This document shows positions 6,896 through 9,300 of a DNA stretch of 9,300 bases, piece by piece. The number at the start of each line of letters is the position of its first letter. Position 1 is the first letter of the stretch. A program made the translations under genes and the position numbers. The DNA is from Hydrogenophaga sp. (lineage in GTDB: Bacteria; Pseudomonadota; Gammaproteobacteria; Burkholderiales; Burkholderiaceae_C). The notes beneath the pieces are model-generated. The model had not been told where the DNA came from. It made no database searches and saw only the letters and a list, made by a program, of their open reading frames with translations. The stretch covers positions 1 through 9,300 of the forward strand of contig JAIFNE010000209.1 of NCBI GenBank assembly GCA_020047875.1. The letters are read 5' to 3'.

Positions 6896-7531
6896 TCACG
6901 GCGCCAGCCGTTCCCGCAGCCACGTCCCATCGGCCTGTGTCGTGTAGCGCAGCCGGTCGTGCAGCCGGCTCTTGCGGCCTTGCCAAAATTCCCAGCGCTC
7001 GGCTTTCAGGCGGTAACCCCCCCAGTGCGGTGGCCGCGGGGGATTCAGCAGGAACTGCGCGCCAAAACGCGCCGCGTTGGCCACCAGCACAGCGCGGCTG
7101 TCAATCACGTCACTTTGCGGGCTGGCCCAGGCGCCGATGCGGCTGTCCAGCGGACGGCTTTTGAAGTAGGCATCGCTCTCGGCGTCGCTCACCCTCTCCA
7201 CCACGCCCTCAATGCGAACCACCCGCTCCAGCTCGACCCAGTGAAACTGCAGCGCAGCAAACGGGTTGCCAGCGAGCTCGCGGCCCTTTCGGCTCGCGTA
7301 GTTGGTGTACCAGACGATGCCCTGTGTATCGAAGCCTTTGATCAGCACCACCCGCGTGCTCGGCCGCAGATCCGGGCCTACGGTGGCCACGGTCATCGCA
7401 TTGGGCTCGGGCACTTCGCTGCTGATGGCCTCTTGCAGCCAGCGATCAAACTGTTGCACTGGGTCGGCGTGAGAAGCCGACTCGCTGAGCTCGGCTTTTT
7501 CGTAACTTTTTCGGAGATCGGCGATGTTCAT
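6896..7531 (-). CDS. pdxH: Pyridoxamine 5'-phosphate oxidase
   Basis: Encodes 211 residues from ATG at 7531 to TGA at 6898-6896. The FMN enzyme oxidises pyridoxine or pyridoxamine 5'-phosphate to pyridoxal 5'-phosphate. Signatures: TRVVLIKGF (59-67), YTNYASRKGREL (75-86), RIEGVVERV (106-114), RIGAWASPQS (131-140), PPHWGGYRL (167-175) and the C-terminal WEFWQGRKSRLHDR with active-site R189 and H191. Length is normal, and MNIADLRKSY matches the usual N-terminus. It is convergent with the sco gene, with 165 bases between the stops. There is no Shine-Dalgarno site; a TATACT box at 7543-7538 lies just before the ATG. Confidence 0.97.
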   Translation of the reverse strand: MNIADLRKSYEKAELSESASHADPVQQFDRWLQEAISSEVPEPNAMTVATVGPDLRPSTRVVLIKGFDTQGIVWYTNYASRKGRELAGNPFAALQFHWVELERVVRIEGVVERVSDAESDAYFKSRPLDSRIGAWASPQSDVIDSRAVLVANAARFGAQFLLNPPRPPHWGGYRLKAERWEFWQGRKSRLHDRLRYTTQADGTWLRERLAP

Positions 7532-7537
7532 CGGCGA

Positions 7538-7543
7538 AGTATA
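7538..7543 (-). promoter_or_regulatory. Candidate -10 box of pdxH
   Basis: Reverse-strand TATACT (7543 to 7538) is followed by six bases and then the A of the pdxH ATG at 7531. A -10 element here would start transcription at or within a base or two of the start codon. The -35 region (CCAACG, 17 bases upstream) is poor, so this is a suggestion only. Confidence 0.4.
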
Positions 7544-7624
7544 GGGAGGGTGAGGGCAGCCGTTGGCTGAGCCGACACACCATTCGCCCGCAGGTGCGGG
7601 ATGACTGCCCAGCGCTGGCCAAAA

Positions 7625-7655
7625 AAAGCCCGCTATCTTTTGGATAGCGGGCTTT
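7625..7655 (-). terminator. Intrinsic terminator downstream of the tRNA-Thr gene
   Basis: A 13-bp perfect stem, AAAGCCCGCTATC (7625-7637) and GATAGCGGGCTTT (7643-7655), with a 5-base loop. On the reverse strand the stem is followed by a run of seven U (complement of 7621-7627). It lies 12 bases past the CCA end of the tRNA-Thr fragment, so it is the native terminator of that tRNA gene. Confidence 0.88.
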
Positions 7656-7667
7656 CCATGATTTCAT

Positions 7668-7715
7668 TGGTGCCGGAGAGATGAATCGAACACCCGACCT
7701 TCTCATTACGAATGA
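7668..7715 (-). tRNA. 3' half of tRNA-Thr(CGU), truncated by integration
   Basis: Read on the reverse strand: anticodon loop TTCGTAA (7712-7706, anticodon CGU), the 3' anticodon stem TGAGA, variable region AGGTC, T stem GGGTG, T loop TTCGATT, T stem CATCT, acceptor strand CTCCGGC, discriminator A and encoded CCA (7670-7668). The T stem pairs with GU wobbles. The 5' side is missing: only three bases of the anticodon stem continue, and the expected D arm and 5' acceptor strand (GCCGGAG) are absent from the adjoining DNA. This is a partial gene left at an integration junction and would not give a working tRNA. Threonine identity rests on the anticodon. Confidence 0.85.
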
Positions 7716-7737
7716 AGGGAAAATAGAATTCCAGTGT

Positions 7738-7824
7738 GTTGATTGCCATAGTAGAATCAATATAAATCAACAGCTTACAAGCGAAGCACTGGACAAGTGA
7801 ACAGCGCGACCGTTGATTGATATT
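7738..7824. repeat. TTGATT/AATCAA repeats, candidate recombinase arm sites
   Basis: TTGATT occurs at 7739-7744 and 7813-7818, and its complement AATCAA at 7755-7760 and 7765-7770. Three copies extend to GTTGATT or AATCAAC (7738, 7765-7771, 7812). The cluster lies between the attachment site and the integrase gene, where arm-type binding sites for integrase or excisionase are usual. The role is inferred from position. Confidence 0.5.
7739..7766 (+). promoter_or_regulatory. Candidate integrase promoter
   Basis: TTGATT (7739-7744), a 16-base spacer and TATAAA (7761-7766) resemble a sigma-70 promoter reading towards the integrase, with a leader of about 130 bases. The -35 is itself one of the TTGATT repeats and the -10 lies between two others, so binding there could repress transcription. 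Confidence 0.4.
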
Positions 7825-7844
7825 CCCCAAAATAGGGGGTTTTT
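7824..7844 (+). terminator. Terminator-like hairpin in the integrase leader
   Basis: CCCC (7825-7828), AAAATA, GGGG (7835-7838) and then GTTTTT give a short GC stem followed by five T. An alternative stem, CCAAAA (7827-7832) with TTTTGG (7841-7846), is mutually exclusive with it. The stem is only four to five pairs, so termination or attenuation is uncertain. Confidence 0.3.
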
Positions 7845-7881
7845 GGCTACACAGTGGCTACACGGGTTCGCGGTGTAGCCA
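7844..7881. repeat. TGGCTACAC direct and inverted repeats before the integrase
   Basis: TGGCTACAC occurs at 7844-7852 and 7855-7863, 11 bases apart (about one helical turn), and its exact complement GTGTAGCCA at 7873-7881. The second and third copies form a perfect 9-bp inverted repeat with a 9-base spacer, ending 20 bases before the integrase ATG. This could be an operator or recombinase arm sites, or an mRNA hairpin. Confidence 0.6.
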
Positions 7882-7901
7882 TCCGACCGGAAAAATTCAG
7901 C

Positions 7902-9203
7902 ATGGCCCGACCGAAAAAAACCGCGCTGCCCGACACCACCCAGGCCATTGACTTGACCGCTGGCGCAATCGAGCGACTGACCTGCCGCACCGACGCCAAG
8001 GCGCAAGCCTTTTTACGCGATACCAAAGCGCCGGGGCTGCGCGTGCGGGTGACAAACACCGGGGCTAAGTCGTTCGTGTTCGAGGCCAAGCTGAACCGGC
8101 AAACCATACGCCGCACCATCGGTGACGTTCGCGCCTGGAGCATTGAGCAGGCCCGAACCGAGGCCCGCCGCCTGGCTGTGGTGTTGGACGGTGGGCAAGA
8201 CCCGCGCGAAATCGAGCGCCAGCAACAGGTGGACAAGGCCGCGAGCAAGGCCGCCGCCGCTGCCCAGGCCGTGACGGTGGGCGACGTGTGGCCGCTGTAC
8301 CTGGCGCAAGGCAAGCCCAAGCGCCGCGATGCTTGGAAGCCTGGCTATCGTGCTGGCCTTGAGACGATGGCCGCGCCCGGTGGCGTGGAGAAAAAGCGAG
8401 GGAAGGGCCTGACGCGACCCGGGCCGCTGTATCCCCTGCTGGCGCTGCCCCTGGCTGGTGTGAACGAGGACACGTTGAAGGCTTGGCACGACCGCGAAGC
8501 CCTCACAAGCAAACACCAAGCCGCCCGCGCCCTGATGATGTTCCGGGGCTTCCTGCGCTGGTGTAGCGCCCGCCCCGAGTACCGCAAGCTGACCGACCGC
8601 GATGCTGGCCGCGCCGCCGCCATTCTGGAGAGCCTGCCCAGCAACACCCGCCGCACCGATGCCCTGGAGGCTGCCCAGGTGCCCGGCTGGTGGTCTGGGG
8701 TTGAACAACTGAACAACCGCACCGCATCGGTGTACCTGCGCGCCTTGCTGCTGACTGGTGCCCGCCGTGAGGAACTGGCCGCGATGAAGTGGGCTGATGT
8801 GGATTTTCAGTGGCGCAAGCTGACCATTGCCGACAAGGTGGAACTGCTGGCGACCCTGCCGCGTGTCAATGAATTTGTGTTCGCCAGCACGGGAAAAGCG
8901 GGGCGCATTGCCGACACCCGCGCAAGCCATGCAAGCGCCCTGAAAAGCGCCGCAATCGAGGCCCTGACCATTCACGGGCTGCGCCGTTCGTTCTCGCTGC
9001 TGGGGGAGGCAGCCGGGGCACCTGCCGGGGCTATCGCGCAAGTCATGGGCCACAAGCCAAGCGCAACCGCTGAAGGCTACCGCCCGCGAAGTGTTGACGC
9101 CTTGCGCCCGTTTCTGGAGCGCATCGAAGCCTTCATTCTGGAACAGGCCGGGGTGAAGTTCGACGCCGCTGCCGAGCCGGGCAAGCTGCGCGTGGTGGCA
9201 TAA
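7902..9203 (+). CDS. Tyrosine recombinase (P4-type integrase), apparently shortened core
   Basis: Encodes 433 residues from ATG 7902; the frame is open to GTG 7854, but MARPKK is a usual start and the earlier codons overlap the TGGCTACAC repeats. An N-terminal DUF4102-like arm-binding domain (about residues 18-105: AFLRDTKAPGLRVRV, KSFVFEAKL, SIEQARTEARRL) is followed by a core-binding region (about 125-245) and the catalytic domain. Catalytic residues visible are R288 (LLTGARREEL), K312 (TIADKV), H358 and R361 (HGLRR), H384 (MGHKPSATAE) and nucleophile Y393. Between K312 and LLATLPRVNEFVF relatives have about a dozen more residues, which are missing here in frame. It reads away from the tRNA fragment, into the element, and should catalyse its integration and excision if active. 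Confidence 0.93.
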   Translation: MARPKKTALPDTTQAIDLTAGAIERLTCRTDAKAQAFLRDTKAPGLRVRVTNTGAKSFVFEAKLNRQTIRRTIGDVRAWSIEQARTEARRLAVVLDGGQDPREIERQQQVDKAASKAAAAAQAVTVGDVWPLYLAQGKPKRRDAWKPGYRAGLETMAAPGGVEKKRGKGLTRPGPLYPLLALPLAGVNEDTLKAWHDREALTSKHQAARALMMFRGFLRWCSARPEYRKLTDRDAGRAAAILESLPSNTRRTDALEAAQVPGWWSGVEQLNNRTASVYLRALLLTGARREELAAMKWADVDFQWRKLTIADKVELLATLPRVNEFVFASTGKAGRIADTRASHASALKSAAIEALTIHGLRRSFSLLGEAAGAPAGAIAQVMGHKPSATAEGYRPRSVDALRPFLERIEAFILEQAGVKFDAAAEPGKLRVVA

Positions 9204-9300
9204 CTATTTACCTGAATCCGTGACCTCGATTTCCAGCCAGCCCCAATGAGGCCGCAATTGCTGCTGGAATCAGAGATTCGCTGCCGATTTCGACCGGATC
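9204..9300. other. Unresolved 97-base edge of the element
   Basis: No gene can be supported. The reverse strand has an open frame running from the window edge to TAA at 9210-9208 (30 residues, ending SLGLAGNRGHGFR), and the forward strand has ATG 9246 open to the edge (MRPQLLLESEIRCRFRPD). Neither is recognisable or has a clear Shine-Dalgarno signal, and no terminator for the integrase is visible. Confidence 0.3.

Larger units (their letters stand above)
7706..9300. mobile_element. Left end of an integrated element inserted in tRNA-Thr
   Basis: Homology to tRNA-Thr ends in the anticodon stem at about 7712-7716. The following ~190 bases are AT-rich and unlike the flanking GC-rich chromosome, and a tyrosine recombinase gene begins 186 bases further in. 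This is the structure of an integrative element (genomic island, ICE or prophage) using the 3' half of a tRNA as attachment site. The type cannot be told because only the integrase is inside the window. Confidence 0.8.

Noticed and set aside
7587..7600. CCCGCA-GG-TGCGGG palindrome upstream of pdxH as an operator or attenuator.
   Set aside because: A single short GC-rich palindrome with no repeat or link to a gene start; may be chance in GC-rich DNA.
7668..7760. A complete tRNA gene at this position.
   Set aside because: The reverse complement of 7716-7760 has no D arm or GCCGGAG acceptor strand, so only the 3' half is present.
8013..9053. Reverse-strand open frame of 346 residues opposite the integrase.
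   Set aside because: No recognisable domain, and the forward strand encodes a clear tyrosine recombinase with its catalytic residues.

Overview
The window is chromosomal DNA from a betaproteobacterium, most likely a member of the Comamonadaceae (Burkholderiales). This rests on the gene order (cytochrome oxidase cluster with DUF2970 and DUF2909 genes, SURF1, heme A synthase, heme O synthase and SCO in a row), the protein sequences, and the GC-rich coding DNA. It is an organism judgement from memory of the family, not from a search.

Positions 1-6730 hold the distal part of an aa3-type cytochrome c oxidase cluster. In order: the last codons of subunit I (ctaD), a 37-residue membrane miniprotein, the CuB chaperone CtaG/Cox11, a DUF2970 membrane protein, and subunit III (ctaE). 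A perfect 16-bp-stem bidirectional terminator follows, facing one reverse-strand gene (DUF2909 twin-TM protein). A second forward run then holds SURF1, a membrane-anchored SCO-like thioredoxin-fold protein, heme A synthase (COX15/ctaA), heme O synthase (ctaB) and a SCO copper-chaperone lipoprotein. Together they supply a structural subunit (III), copper insertion (CtaG for CuB, SCO for CuA), heme O to heme A synthesis (CtaB then CtaA) and heme a insertion (SURF1).

Positions 6896-7531 hold pdxH on the reverse strand (pyridoxal 5'-phosphate biosynthesis), unrelated to the oxidase. A consensus-like -10 box sits so close to its start codon that the mRNA may be leaderless.

From about 7620 to the end the window crosses the edge of an integrated element. 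A reverse-strand terminator and the 3' half of a tRNA-Thr (anticodon CGU) gene are chromosomal. The tRNA identity stops at the anticodon stem, and what follows is AT-rich DNA with TTGATT-type repeats, a promoter-like site, leader hairpins, and a 433-residue tyrosine recombinase reading into the element. The integrase keeps its catalytic residues but appears to lack about a dozen residues of the catalytic core just after the catalytic lysine. The element's cargo lies beyond position 9300.

I see no complete novel system here. The most interesting parts are the element boundary with its unusual integrase placement, the shortened integrase, and the little-studied SCO-like protein in the oxidase cluster.
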